This document shows, in pieces, positions 35,672 to 47,000 of a stretch of 64,000 nucleotides of DNA; the stretch's first letter is position 1; every line of letters begins with the position of its first letter. A model generated the notes under the pieces. The model was given only the letters and a program-made list of their open reading frames with translations. It had not been told where the DNA came from and ran no database searches. Source of the stretch: Arenicola marina (lineage: Eukaryota; Annelida; Polychaeta; Arenicolidae); assembly GCA_964019135.1 (NCBI GenBank), contig OZ025256.1, positions 23,319,911-23,383,910 of the forward strand. The letters run 5' to 3'. Position numbers and translations under genes: made by a program.

Positions 35672-35900
35672 AACGTCCAGTGAGAACGTGGTGAACTGCA
35701 AACCTGACACTCGATGCGTCAGGTATGCATTTGAATCTGGCGACAACGCTGTGCTTCTAGCAAAGGAACCTTGTGCAGAGCAGAAGCCAAGTGGCATCGT
35801 AATCACAGAGAAACCTGCTTGTTCGCTGCTTGAGGGTGTTTATCGGAAACAATACCTGCAGTGCAATGAAATTAACAGGGAAGACAAAAATCATGAGTAA
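35672..35900 (+). CDS. Candidate exon, cysteine-bearing, unidentified
   Basis: An open frame of about 75 codons ends in TAA at 35898-35900. It is preceded by an acceptor-like context: a TTTATTTC tract, then a CTAAT branch-like motif, then GGACAG. Composition is balanced and unlike the flanking arrays. The residues include an NCKPDTRC motif (two Cys five residues apart), then three more Cys (KEPC, PAC, LQCN). The spacing is faintly like a Ly-6/three-finger extracellular domain, but disulfide partners are missing, so I do not assign a family. If real it would be a terminal exon. No upstream exon is visible because the preceding 2.9 kb is minisatellite. It may equally be a chance open frame. Confidence 0.22.
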
Positions 35901-36118
35901 CGAGAGACTTTTAACTATTCCGTAGGGTTCCTGTGATCCAAGCCTTGGCCATTGCTAAGACCACGTACCTGGCAACCTGTTTTATTGCACCGAACGTCGT
36001 AGTAAAGTGCATTAATAGATGTTTTGTGAAAAATGTTATAGTTGCATGAAACGCATGTATATGGGGATTGGTGACGCCACAATCGAGATACCAAGCGACA
36101 TCTGATGGGAGAGTAATC

Positions 36119-36130
36119 TGTGACGTCACA
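36119..36130. promoter_or_regulatory. CRE-type palindrome
   Basis: TGTGACGTCACA is a perfect 12-base palindrome containing the full CREB/ATF site TGACGTCA. It lies about 100 bp before the 32-bp array. No gene start is identified nearby. Confidence 0.3.
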
Positions 36131-36294
36131 CAGATGGTGAGCTGTTGTCGGATGGTCGTAAGCTGAAATATGACATTGTTATCTCCGCGTGCAGTGTTTC
36201 CCTGCAATCTGCACGACGGCTTCACCGGTCAAACGTCTCTGTGTGTTTCTGTACCAATGTCTGTCTGTTCTTGTCTACGTCTGTCATTGTCTCC

Positions 36295-39200
36295 GTATCT
36301 ACGTGTCTCTGTCTTTGTCTGTCTCTGCGTGTCGCTGTCTCTGTCTTTGCCTATCTCTGCGTGTCGCTGTCTCTCTCCCTGCCTGTCTCTGCTTGCCGTT
36401 GTCTCCGTCTTTGTCTGTCTCTGCGTGTCGCTGTCTCTGTCTTTGCCTATCTCTGCGTGTCGCTGTCTCTGTCTTTGCCTGTCTCTGCGTGTCGCTGTCT
36501 CTGTCTTTGTCTGTCTCTGCGTGTCGCTGTCTCTGTCTTTGCCTATCTCTGCGTGTCGCTGTCTCTGTCTTTGCCTATCTCTGCGTGTCGCTGTCTCTGT
36601 CTTTGCCTGTCTCTGCGTGTCGCTGTCTCAGTCTTTGCCTGTCTCTGCGTGTCGCTGTCTCTGTCTTTGCCTATCTCTGCGTGTCGCTGTCTCTGTCTTT
36701 GCCTGTCTCTGCGTGTCGCTGTCTCTCTCCCTGCCTATCTCTGCGTGTCGCTGTCTCTGTCTTTGCCTATCTCTGCGTGTCGCTGTCTCTGTCTTTGTCT
36801 GTCTCTGTTTGTCGCTGTCTCTGTCTTTGCCTATCTCTGCGTGTCGCTGTCTCTGTCTTTGTCTGTCTCTGTTTGTCTCTGTCTCTGTCTTTGCCTGTCT
36901 CTGCTTGTCGCTGTCTCTCTCTTTGCCTGTCTCTGCGTGTCCCTGTCTCTGTCTTTGCCTGTCTCTGCTTGTCGCTGTCTCTGTCTTTGCCTGCCGCTGC
37001 GTGTGGCTGTCTCTGTCTTTGCCTGTCTCTGCGTGTCGCTGTCTCTGTCTTTGCCTATCTCTGCGTGTCGCTGTCTCCGTCTCTGCCTCTCGCTGTCTCT
37101 GTCTTTGCCTGCCGCTGCGTGTCGCTGTCTCTGTCTTTGCCTTTCTCTGCGTGTCGCTGTCTCTGTCTTTGCCTGCCGCTGCGTGTCGCTGTCTCTGTCT
37201 TTGCCTTTCTCTGCGTGTCGCTGTCTCTGTCTTTGCCTGCCGCTGCGTGTCGCTGTCTCTGTCTTTGCCTTTCTCTGCGTGTAGCTGTCTCCGTCTCTGC
37301 CTCTTGCTGTCTCTGTCTTTGCCTGTCTCTGCTTGTCGCTGTCTCTGTCTTTGTCTGTCTCTGCGTGTCGCTGTCTCTGTCTTTGCCTATCTCTGCGTGT
37401 CGCTGTCTCCGTCTCTGCCTCTCGCTGTCTCTGTCTTTGCCTTTCTCTGCGTGTCGCTGTCTCTGTCTTTGCCTGTCTCTGCTTGTCGCTGTCTCTGTCG
37501 TTGCCTGTCTCTGCGTGCCGTTGTCTCTGTCTTTGCCTTTCTCTGCGTGTCCCTGTCTCTGTCTTTGCCTGTCTCTGCTTGTCGCTGTCTCTGTCTTTGC
37601 CTGCCGCTGCGTGTCGCTGTCTCTGTCTTTGCCTGTCTCTGCGTGTCGCTGTCTCTCTCTTTGCCTGTCTCTGTTTGTCCCTGTCTCTGTCTTTGCCTGT
37701 CTCTGCTTGTCGCAGTCTCTGTCTTTGCATGTCTCTGCGTGTCGCTGTCTCTGTCTATGCCTGTCTCTGCTTGTCGCTGTCTCTGTCTTTGCCTGTCGCT
37801 GCGTGTCGCTGTCTCTGTCTTTGCCTGTCTCTGCGTGTCGCTGTCTCTGTCTTTGCCTGTCTCTGCTTGTCGCTGTCTCTGTCTTTGCCTGTCGCTGCGT
37901 GTCGCTGTCTCTGTCTTTGCCTGTCTCTGCGTGTCTGTGTATCTGTCTTTGCCTGTCTCTGTTTGTCGCTGTCTCTGTCTTTGCCTGTCTCTGCGTGTCG
38001 CTGTCTCTGCCTTTGCCTGTCTCTGCTTGTCGCTGTCTCTCTCCCTGCCTATCTCTGCGTGTCGCTGTCTCTGTCTTTGCCTATCTCTGCGTGTCGCTGT
38101 CTCTGTCTTTGTCTGTCTCTGTTTGTCGCTGTCTCTGTCTTTGCCTATCTCTGCGTGTCGCTGTCTCTGTCTTTGTCTGTCTCTGTTTGTCTCTGTCTCT
38201 GTCTTTGCCTGTCTCTGCTTGTCGCTGTCTCTCTCTTTGCCTGTCTCTGCGTGTCCCTGTCTCTGTCTTTGCCTGTCTCTGCTTGTCGCTGTCTCTGTCT
38301 TTGCCTGCCGCTGCGTGTGGCTGTCTCTGTCTTTGCCTGTCTCTGCGTGTCGCTGTCTCTGTCTTTGCCTGTCTCTGCTTGTCGCTGTCTCTGTCTTTGC
38401 CTGCCGCTGCGTGTGGCTGTCTCTGTCTTTGCCTGTCTCTGCGTGTCGCTGTCTCTGTCTTTGCCTGTCTCTGCTTGTCGCTGTCTCTGTCTTTGCCTGC
38501 CGCTGCGTGTGGCTGTCTCTGTCTTTGCCTGTCTCTGCTTGTCGCTGTCTCTGTCTTTGCCTGTCTCTGCTTGTCGCTGTCTCTGTCTTTGCCTGCCGCT
38601 GCGTGTGGCTGTCTCTGTCTTTGCCTGTCTCTGCGTGTCGCTGTCTCTGTCTTTGCCTATCTCTGCGTGTCGCTGTCTCCGTCTCTGCCTCTCGCTGTCT
38701 CTGTCTTTGCCTGCCGCTGCGTGTCGCTGTCTCTGTCTTTGCCTTTCTCTGCGTGTCGCTGTCTCTGTCTTTGCCTGCCGCTGCGTGTCGCTGTCTCTGT
38801 CTTTGCCTTTCTCTGCGTGTAGCTGTCTCCGTCTCTGCCTCTTGCTGTCTCTGTCTTTGCCTGTCTCTGCTTGTCGCTGTCTCTGTCTTTGTCTGTCTCT
38901 GCGTGTCGCTGTCTCTGTCTTTGCCTATCTCTGCGTGTCGCTGTCTCCGTCTCTGCCTCTCGCTGTCTCTGTCTTTGCCTTTCTCTGCGTGTCGCTGTCT
39001 CTGTCTTTGCCTGTCTCTGCTTGTCGCTGTCTCTGTCGTTGCCTGTCTCTGCGTGCCGTTGTCTCTGTCTTTGCCTTTCTCTGCGTGTCCCTGTCTCTGT
39101 CTTTGCCTGTCTCTGCTTGTCGCTGTCTCTGTCTTTGCCTGCCGCTGCGTGTCGCTGTCTCTGTCTTTGCCTGTCTCTGCGTGTCGCTGTCTCTCTCTTT

Positions 39201-40475
39201 GCCTGTCTCTGTTTGTCCCTGTCTCTGTCTTTGCCTGTCTCTGCTTGTCGCAGTCTCTGTCTTTGCATGTCTCTGCGTGTCGCTGTCTCTGTCTATGCCT
39301 GTCTCTGCTTGTCGCTGTCTCTGTCTTTGCCTGTCGCTGCGTGTCGCTGTCTCTGTCTTTGCCTGTCTCTGCGTGTCGCTGTCTCTGTCTTTGCCTGTCT
39401 CTGCTTGTCGCTGTCTCTGTCTTTGCCTGTCGCTGCGTGTCGCTGTCTCTGTCTTTGCCTGTCTCTGCGTGTCTGTGTATCTGTCTTTGCCTGTCTCTGT
39501 TTGTCGCTGTCTCTGTCTTTGCCTGTCTCTGCGTGTCGCTGTCTCTGCCTTTGCCTGTCTCTGCGTGTCGCTGTCTCTGTCTTTGCCTGTCTCTGCTTGT
39601 CGCTGTCTCTGTCTTTGCCTGTCGCTGCGTGTCGCTGTCTCTGTCTTTGCCTGTCTCTGCGTGTCTGTGTATCTGTCTTTGCCTGTCTCTGTTTGTCGCT
39701 GTCTCTGTCTTTGCCTGTCTCTGCGTGTCGCTGTCTCTGTCTTTGCCTGTCTCTGCTTGTCGCTGTCTCTGTCTTTGCCTGTCGCTGCGTGTCGCTGTCT
39801 ATGTCTTTGCCTGTCTCTGCGTGTCGCTGTCTCTGTCTTTGCCTGTCTCTGGGTGTCGCTGTTTCTGTCTTTGCCTATCTCTGTCTGTCGCTGTCCCTGT
39901 CTTTGCCTGTCGCTGCGTGTCGCTGTCTCTGTCTTTGCCTGTCTCTGCTTGCCGCTGTCTCTGTCTTTGTCTGTCTCTGCTTGTCGCTGTCTCTGTCTTT
40001 GCCTGTCGCTACGTGTCGCTGTCTCTGTCTTTGTCTGTCTCTGCGTGTCCCTGTCTCTGTCTTTGCCTGTCTCTGCTTGTCGCTGTCTCTGTCTTTGCCT
40101 GTCTCTGCTTGTCGCTGTCTCTGTCGTTGTCTATCTCTGTTTGTCGCTGTCTCTGTCTTTGCCTGTCTCTGCTTGTCGCTGTCTCTGTCTTTGCCTGTCT
40201 CTGCGTGTCGCTGTCTCTGTCTTTGTCTGTCTCTGCGTTTCGCTGTCTCTGTCTTTGCCTGTCTCTGCTTGTCGCTGTCTCTGTCTATGCCTGTGTCTGC
40301 TTGTCTCTGTCTCTGTCTTTGCCTGTCTCTGCGTGTCGCTGTCTCTGTCTTTGTCTGTCTCTGCGTTTCGCTGTCTCTGTCTTTGCCTGTCTCTGCTTGT
40401 CCCTGTCTCTGTCTTTGCCTGTCTCTGCTTGTCGCTGTCTCTGTCTTTGCCTGTCGCTGCGTGTCGCTGCCTTTA
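36295..40475. repeat. 32-bp pyrimidine-rich minisatellite (about 130 copies)
   Basis: The core is CTGTCTCTGTCTTTGCC, with a second half CTGTCTCTGCGTGTCG that varies (CTTGTCG, CTATCTCTG, CTGCCGCTG). The plus strand has almost no stop triplets, so all three forward frames run open for up to about 1,500 codons as a leucine/serine/cysteine/valine repeat. This is an artefact of a stop-free unit whose length is not a multiple of three. A block is duplicated at 1,538 bp: the rare variant CGCAGTCTC occurs at 37711 and 39249. Confidence 0.97.
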
Positions 40476-41130
40476 TCTATGTCTGTTCTGTCTCTCTCTG
40501 CCTTTATCAATGTCTGTTCTGTCTCTCTCTGCCTTTATCTATGTCTGCTCTATCTCTCTCGACCTTTATATCTGTCTGTTCTGTCTCTCTCTCTGTCTTT
40601 ATCTATGTCTGTTCTGTCTCTCTCTGCCTTTATCTCTGTCTGTTCTGTCTCTCTCTCTGCTTTTATCTATGTATGTTCTGTCTGTCTCTGCCTTTATCTA
40701 TGTCTGTGCTGCCTCTCTGCCTTTATCTATGTCTGTTCCGTCTCTCTCTGCTTTTATCTATATCTGTTCTGTTTCTCTCTGCCTTTATATCTGTCTGTTC
40801 TGTCTCTCTGCCTTGATATCTGTCTGTTCTCTCTCTCTCTCTCTGCCTTTATCTATGTCTTTTCTGTCTCTCTCTGCCTTTATCTGTCTGTTCTGTCTCT
40901 CTCTCTGTCTTTATCTATGTCTGTTCTGTCTCTCTGCCTTTATCTATGTCTGCTCTATCTCTCTCTATGCCTTGATCTCTGTCTGTTCTCTCTCTCTCCC
41001 TGCCTTTATCTATGTCTGTTCTGTCTCTCTCTGCCTTTATCTCTGTCTGTTCTGCCTCTTTGCTTTTATCTATATCTGTTCTGTCTCTCTTAGCCTTTAT
41101 CTATGTCTGTTCTGTCTCTCTGCCTTGATC
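40471..41130. repeat. 31-bp pyrimidine-rich minisatellite (about 21 copies)
   Basis: The core GCCTTTATCTATGTCTGTTC is followed by TGTCTCTCTCT of variable length. It abuts and grades into the 32-bp array and shares its TGTCTCTCT character. It is probably a related or co-evolved family. Confidence 0.93.
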
Positions 41131-41338
41131 TATGTCTGTTTACCGGGATAGCGCCTTACTCCAACAAGCGTCTGGTGGCAGCCATGGTTACGACTGCCAC
41201 CATGGTCTTTCTGACGTTAACGTGTAATGAACGACACGCCCGGAATATCGCATACCAATGTCTGCACCTGACCTTCCCTTGTAGAGATCGGCACCAACCG
41301 AGAGGGACTTACACCGCCCCATACAGGCGGAGCTCTCA
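41131..41338. other. Short unique spacer
   Basis: About 200 bp of mixed sequence lies between the 31-bp array and the LINE. It contains GCCATGGTTACGACTGCCACCATGG, a short CCATGG-flanked imperfect palindrome. No gene is seen, and no clear target-site duplication of the LINE was found here. Confidence 0.5.
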
Positions 41339-43111
41339 ATGGCTGCCACCAAAAAATACGCCGACGTTAAAGATAAAGGTTTAAAATGGGACATGATTAA
41401 ATGTGAGATTAGAAGTCACAAACCAGAATTTTCTACTCCTCGAGGTAAAAGGCTCAGAAATCGCGAGACAGAACGTCCAAATATTTTCTGGGCCTATGTC
41501 AGAAAAATTATAGAAATTATAGTAATAAGTGTGTGGCGACACTTAAGCTAGAGAACGGGGAAGTTGTAACCAATCCTGTTAGAATACTAAAAGATACTAC
41601 CTACTTTCTAGCGGATGTGGACTCAGCGAAAAGACACCTCACCCTCCTAAACCAATATGCACAGTTATCTGGTCTATGCTGTAACTTAGATAAGACGGAA
41701 GCTATTTGGATAGGGGCCAATTCTGGCAAACCCCCAAGAATTTAGAATTAAATGGACAAATTGAAGAAATGCTTGAATAGGTGGAAAGTGCGGAATCTCA
41801 CACTTATTTGACAAATTTTTATTGTTAAAAGGCTCGTCATTCCTAAGCTCGTGTATGTATTGTCAAATATGCATGTTCCTCCTACCGTTGTAAACAACAG
41901 TCAAAGCCTGGTTAATTCGTTTGTGTGGAAAAATGCAAGGCCAAAGGTCAAGCTTGATACATTATCGCAACCAATTAATAAAGGAGGCATGAAAATGCCC
42001 ATCCTGGAAGCAAAGTTAGCATCCTTCCAACTGGGTTATGTCAATAAATTGTATAACGGGGACGCTAATGTTTGGAAGGAATGCCTCCAAGCACACTTTC
42101 CCCAGATTGGTATACAGGACCTGTTAAATACTAGATGCTGCATACCTGATATGTATTTAGAATCTGTACTTTTATTTTACGGAGATATTCTAACATCATG
42201 GGTGAAGCTTATAATCTCACTTTGTGCCAGAGAGTATTCCGGAAATTGGGCAGGAAGTACTGTGGTTTAATCCGTTCGTAAAGTTTGGCAACGAGTCGGT
42301 CCTCTACGGCAAGTGGTATAAATGTGGCATTGTTAAAATTAATGACATAGTTGGAAATGACAATCGTCTGTTGTCTGAGGTTGGTAGATAAGTATGGGGT
42401 AAGTTTCCAGTTTCTGGAGTATTATAGTATTAGATAAGCTATTCCTCGTGGCGGGAGAATACGCCTGCCAAGTAGCAATTGTCTCCAGTCCTTGCATCAT
42501 CTGGACCTTTTATTTCTTTCGTGTAAATCTCTCTATACTATACTTTGTTCTCGTCCATCAAGTTGTGTACAGATGAACAAGTGGCTTGATGTCTTTTCCT
42601 TCCACCAATCAGATTGGGACAAAATATGTTCCCTGCCTTTTAAATGTATCATTGAAACCAAACTACAATTCTTTCCGTATTCAATCCTTTGCAGGTTTGC
42701 TCCCTACAACAAATATCAACAAAACATAATTGGACTGGCGGAGAGTGGTTTGTGCGATTAATGCCCGGAGGTAGACACACTTATCCATAGATTCTGCGAT
42801 TGTATCGTAGTACGTAGTTTCTGGAATGCTCTCACGGAGTCGTGGCACTCAGCCACATCTGATATTATGGCGGGTTCTATAAAAACAAATATGTTAGGAT
42901 CCTACGATAAACCGGTCTACGCCATAAATAGTGCGTTCCTTTTAGCCAAATATCATATTCACGTATAACGTGTAAGATCTACGCCTATCACATTAAATTC
43001 TTTTCTATCCGAGCTAAAATATCATATAAAAAACGAGCAAATCGTCTATCCTGTGTAAAAAAATCAGTTAAAGGTATTCATGTATCGATGGGAGAAACGT
43101 TTATTTCTTAG
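41339..43111 (+). pseudogene. LINE ORF2 remnant (reverse transcriptase C-terminal half)
   Basis: Frame 2 (from 41339) carries the pre-RT segment with ADVKDKGLKWDMIKCEIRSH. Frame 1 (from about 41515) carries NYSNK...LENGEVV and then jumps straight to the palm end, YAQLSGLCCNLDKTEAIWIG near 41660-41723. The catalytic palm core with its FADD-type motif is therefore deleted. Frame 1 continues from 41752 with LKKCLNRWKVRNLTL, an in-frame TGA, IPKLVYVLSN, FVWKNARPKVK and NKGGMKMPILEAKLAS. A frameshift near 42236 moves to frame 2 (FNPFVKFGNESVLYGKWY). From 42492 frame 3 carries the C-terminal region, including a Cys/His cluster (LCD-stop-C, IHRFCDC) and several stops. It cannot encode an active enzyme. 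Confidence 0.85.
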
Positions 43112-43136
43112 ATCCTAACTGCCGTCTTTGTGTTCA

Positions 43137-43232
43137 TGTATTACCACAATGTAGTTGTAATGTAAGTATGTATTACCACAATGTAGTTGTAATGTAAGTA
43201 TGTATTACCACAATGTAGTTGTGATGTAAGTA
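43137..43232 (+). repeat. Three-copy 32-bp repeat in LINE 3' UTR
   Basis: TATTACCACAATGTAGTTGT recurs at exact 32-bp spacing (TTACC at 43141, 43173 and 43205), just before the A-rich tail. Short tandem repeats next to the poly(A) end are common in non-LTR elements. Confidence 0.88.
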
Positions 43233-43464
43233 GGTAACGCATCAAGAAAAAAAAAAGAAAAAAAAACACAGATGGAGGGACAGGCAATTTACTCTTCTTT
43301 AACAGACGTGGATATGGTCGTGAATGTCTCTATTCGCTGTCGATGATCAAATTAATACGTTTTAAAAATACACGAGAAGCAAAAAACGTCCTGGAGATCT
43401 CCCCCCAGTATCCGCCAGTGACATTTATAGCCACCGCCACACTGCAACCAGTCCTCCCTCACAG

Positions 43465-43840
43465 CGCTATTGCTACCATTAACAGGTAAGCTGAGACACT
43501 ATCACAAGGCCTATACCTTACAATAAGAGGTAAGCTAAGACACTATCACAGGGCGTATACCTTACAATAACAGGGAAGCTGAGACACTATCACAGGGCCT
43601 ATACCTTACAATAACAGGTAAGCTGAGACACTATCACAGGGCCTATACCCTACAATAACAGATAAGCTGAGACACTATCACAGGGCGTATACCTTACAAT
43701 AACAGGTAAGCTGAGACACTATCACAGGGCCTATACCTTACAATAACAGGTAAGCTGAGACACTATCACAGGGCCTATACCTTACAATAACAGATAAGCT
43801 GAGACACTATCACAGGGCCTATACCTAACAATAACATAGC
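43465..43840. repeat. 44-bp minisatellite (about 8 copies) seeded at a splice-like site
   Basis: The core GGTAAGCTGAGACACTATCA repeats every 44 bp. The preceding 43451-43485 region reads like a pyrimidine tract with CACAG, a 21-base segment (43465-43485), then AACAG followed by GTAAGC. The first unit thus starts at a consensus 5' splice site, and most units repeat the AACAG/GTAAGC joint. No frame or expressed product is implied by this alone. Confidence 0.9.
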
Positions 43841-44089
43841 GCCACATATATCATATCAGGGACCCGGCGAACAATTCAACACAGCACAAGGCAAACATGT
43901 CGCCCCGTATTGGTATGCAAACCGGCGGGTTGTAAACCTTGTCAATAGGACACCCCGGGATGAGCAGCACCTCAATAGGTCACTACACGGCCACTGTGGA
44001 GGGGGCAAAACATTACTTAGAGCCCCAGCAACAAGTCAGGGCGTCAACAGGGCAAGAACTCAATGAACAAGACACGCCGCAAAGGTCGC
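43841..44089. other. Unique spacer
   Basis: About 250 bp of single-copy sequence with no gene seen lies between the 44-bp and 34-bp arrays. A short forward frame (43939-44184) runs into the array and is not supported. Confidence 0.5.
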
Positions 44090-47000
44090 CCACCTACTCC
44101 TTGTGGTCAGATATAGAGGTTACCCACCTACTCCTTGTGGTCAGACATAGAGGTCGCCCACCTACTCCTTGTGGTCAGACATAGAGGTCGCCCACCTACT
44201 CCTTGTGGTCCGATATAGAGGTTGCCCACCTACTCCTTGTGGTCAGACATAGAGGTCGCCCGCCTACTCCTTGTGGTCAGACATAGAGGTCGCTCACCTA
44301 CTCCTTGTGGTCAGACATAGAGGTCGCCCACCTACTCCTTGTGGTCAGACATAGAGGTCACCCACCTACTCCTTGTGGTCAGACATAGAGGTCGCCCACC
44401 TACTCCTTGTGGTCAGACATAGAGGTCGCCCACCTACTCCTTGTGGTCAGATATAGAGGTCGCCCACCTACTCCTTGTGGTCAGATATAGAGGTCACCCA
44501 CCTACTCATTGTGGTCAGATATAGAGGTCACCTACCTACTCATTGTGGTCAGATATAGAGGTCACCTACCTACTCCTTGTGGTCAGATATAGAGGTCGCC
44601 CACCTACTGCTTGTGGTCAGATATAGAGGTCGCCCACTTACTCCTTGTGGTCAGATATAGAGGTCATCCACCTACTCCTTGTGGTCAGATATAGAGGTCG
44701 CCCACCTACTCCTTGTGGTCAGACACAGAGGACGTCCACCTACTCCTTGTGGTCAGATATAGAGGTCGCCCACCTACTCCTTGTGGTCAGATATAGAGGT
44801 CGCCCACCTACTCCTTGTGGTCAGATATAGAGGTCACCCACCTACTCCTTGCGGTCAGATATAGAGGTCGCCCACCTACTCCTTGTGGTCAGATATAGAG
44901 GTCACCCACCTACTCCTTGTGGTCAGATATAAAGGTCGCCCACCTACTCCTTGTGGTCAGATATAGAGGTCGCCCACCTACTCCTTGTGGTCAGATATAA
45001 AGGTCACCCACCTACTCTTTGTGGTCAGATATAAAGGTCGCCCACCTACTCCTTGTGGTCAGATATAGAGGTCGCCCACCTACTCCTTGTGGTCAGATAT
45101 AGAGGTCTCCCACCTACTCCTTGCGGTCAGATATAAAGGTCGCCCACCTACTCCTTGTGGTCAGACATAGAGGTCACCCACCTACTCCTTGTGGTCATAT
45201 AAAAAGGTCACCCACCTACTCCTTGTGGTCAGACACAGAGGACGTCCACCTACTCCTTGTGGTCAGATATAGAGGTCACCCACCTACTACTTGTGGTCAG
45301 ACAAAGTGGTCACTCACCTACTCCTGGTGGTCAACCATAGAGGTCACCCACCTACGCCTTGTGGTCAGAGATAAAGGCCATCCACATACACCTTGTGGTC
45401 AGACATAAAAGTCACCCACCAACTCCTTGTGGTCAGACATATAGGTCACCCACCTGCTTCTTGTGGTCAGATACAAAGGTCGCCCACCTACTCCTTGTGG
45501 TCAGATATAGAGGTCGCCCACCTACTCCTTGTGGTCAGATATAGAGGTCACCCACCTACTCCTTGTGGTCAGATATAGAGGTCGCTCACCTACTCCTTGT
45601 GGTCAGACATAGAGGTCACCCACCTACTCCATGTGGTCATATAAAAAGGTCACCCACCTACTCCTTGTGGTTAGACATAGAGGTCATCCACCTACTCCTT
45701 GTGGTCAGACATATATGTCACAAACCTCCTCTTTGTGGTGAGATATAAAGGTCGCCCATCTACTACTTGTGGTCAGACAAAGAGGTCACTCACCTACTCC
45801 TGGTGGTCAACCATAGAGGTCACCCACCTACGCCTTGTGGTCAGACATATATGTCACACACCTCCTCTTTGTGGACAGATATAAAGGTCGCCCATCTACT
45901 ACTTGTGGTCAGACAAAGAGGTCACTCACCTACTCCTGGTGGTCAACCATAGAGGTCGCTCACCTACTCCTTGTGGTCAGACATAGAGGTCCCCCACCTA
46001 CTCCTTGTGGTCAGACATAGAAGTCCCCCACCTACTCCTTTTGGTCAGACATAAAGGTCACCCACCTACTCCTGGTGGTCAACCATAGAGGTCGCTCACC
46101 AACTCCTTGTGGTCAGACATAGAGGTCCCCCACCTACTCCTTTTGGTCAGACATAAAGGTCACCCACCTACGCCTTGTGGTCAGAGATAAAGGTCACCCA
46201 CATACACTTTGTGGTCAGACATAAAAGTCACCCAAAAACTCCTTGTGGTCAGACATATAGGTCACCCACCTACTCTTTGTGGTCAGACATGAAGGTCGCC
46301 CACCTACTCCTTGTGGTCAGATATATAGGTCACCCACCTACTCCTTGTGGTCAGATATGAAGTTCGCCCACCTCCTCCTTGTGGTCAGATATAAAGGTCG
46401 CCCACCTACTCCTTGTGGTCAGACATAGAGGTCACCCACCTACTCCTTGGGGTCAGATATAAAGGTCGCCCACCTACTCCTTGTGGTAAGACATAGAGGT
46501 CACCCACCTTCTCCTTGGGGTCAGATATAATGGTCGCCCACCTACTCCTTGGGGTCAGATATAATGGTTGCCCACCTACTCCTTGTGGTCAGACATGAAG
46601 GTCGTTCACCTACTCCTTGTGGTCAGATATAATGGTCGCCCACCTACTCCTTGTGGTCAGATATAATAGTCGCCCACCTACTATTTGTGGTGAGATATAG
46701 AGGTCGTCAACCTACTCCTTGTGGTCAGACATAGAGGTCACCAACATACTCCTGGTGGTCAGACATAACACTCACCCACCTACTCCTGGTGGTCAGACAT
46801 AACACTCACCCACCTACTCCTTGTGGTCAGACATAGAGGTCACCCACCTACTTCTTGTGGTCAGACATGAAGGTCGCTCACCTACTCCTTGTGGTCAGAC
46901 ATAGAGGTCCCCCACCTACTCTTTTTGGTCAGACATAAAGGTCACCCACCTACTCCTTGTGGTTAGACACAGAGGTCATCCACCTACTCCTTGTGGTCAG

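Larger units (their letters stand above)
35361..36220. other. Unique DNA with one exon-like stretch
   Basis: About 860 bp of ordinary sequence separates two large arrays. It contains the candidate exon at 35672-35900 and the palindrome TGTGACGTCACA at 36119. A reverse frame at 35911-36225 is open for 104 codons but unrecognised. Confidence 0.45.
41339..43268 (+). mobile_element. 5'-truncated, decayed Tx1/L1-like LINE
   Basis: This non-LTR retrotransposon remnant keeps parts of the region before the reverse transcriptase, the end of the palm, the thumb, and the C-terminal domain of ORF2. It ends in a short 3' UTR with a three-copy 32-bp repeat (43137-43232) and an A-rich tail (43244-43266). 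No endonuclease domain or ORF1 is present, so it is 5'-truncated, as is usual for LINE copies. The GGxKMP motif after the thumb suggests the Tx1/L1-like group. That clade assignment is from memory of family motifs. No target-site duplication could be fixed because the exact 5' junction is unclear. Confidence 0.85.

Noticed and set aside
36170-41151. 1,548-, 1,272- and 877-codon frames as cysteine-rich secreted proteins
   Set aside because: They overlap in three frames of the same minisatellite, which is not compatible with selection on one protein.
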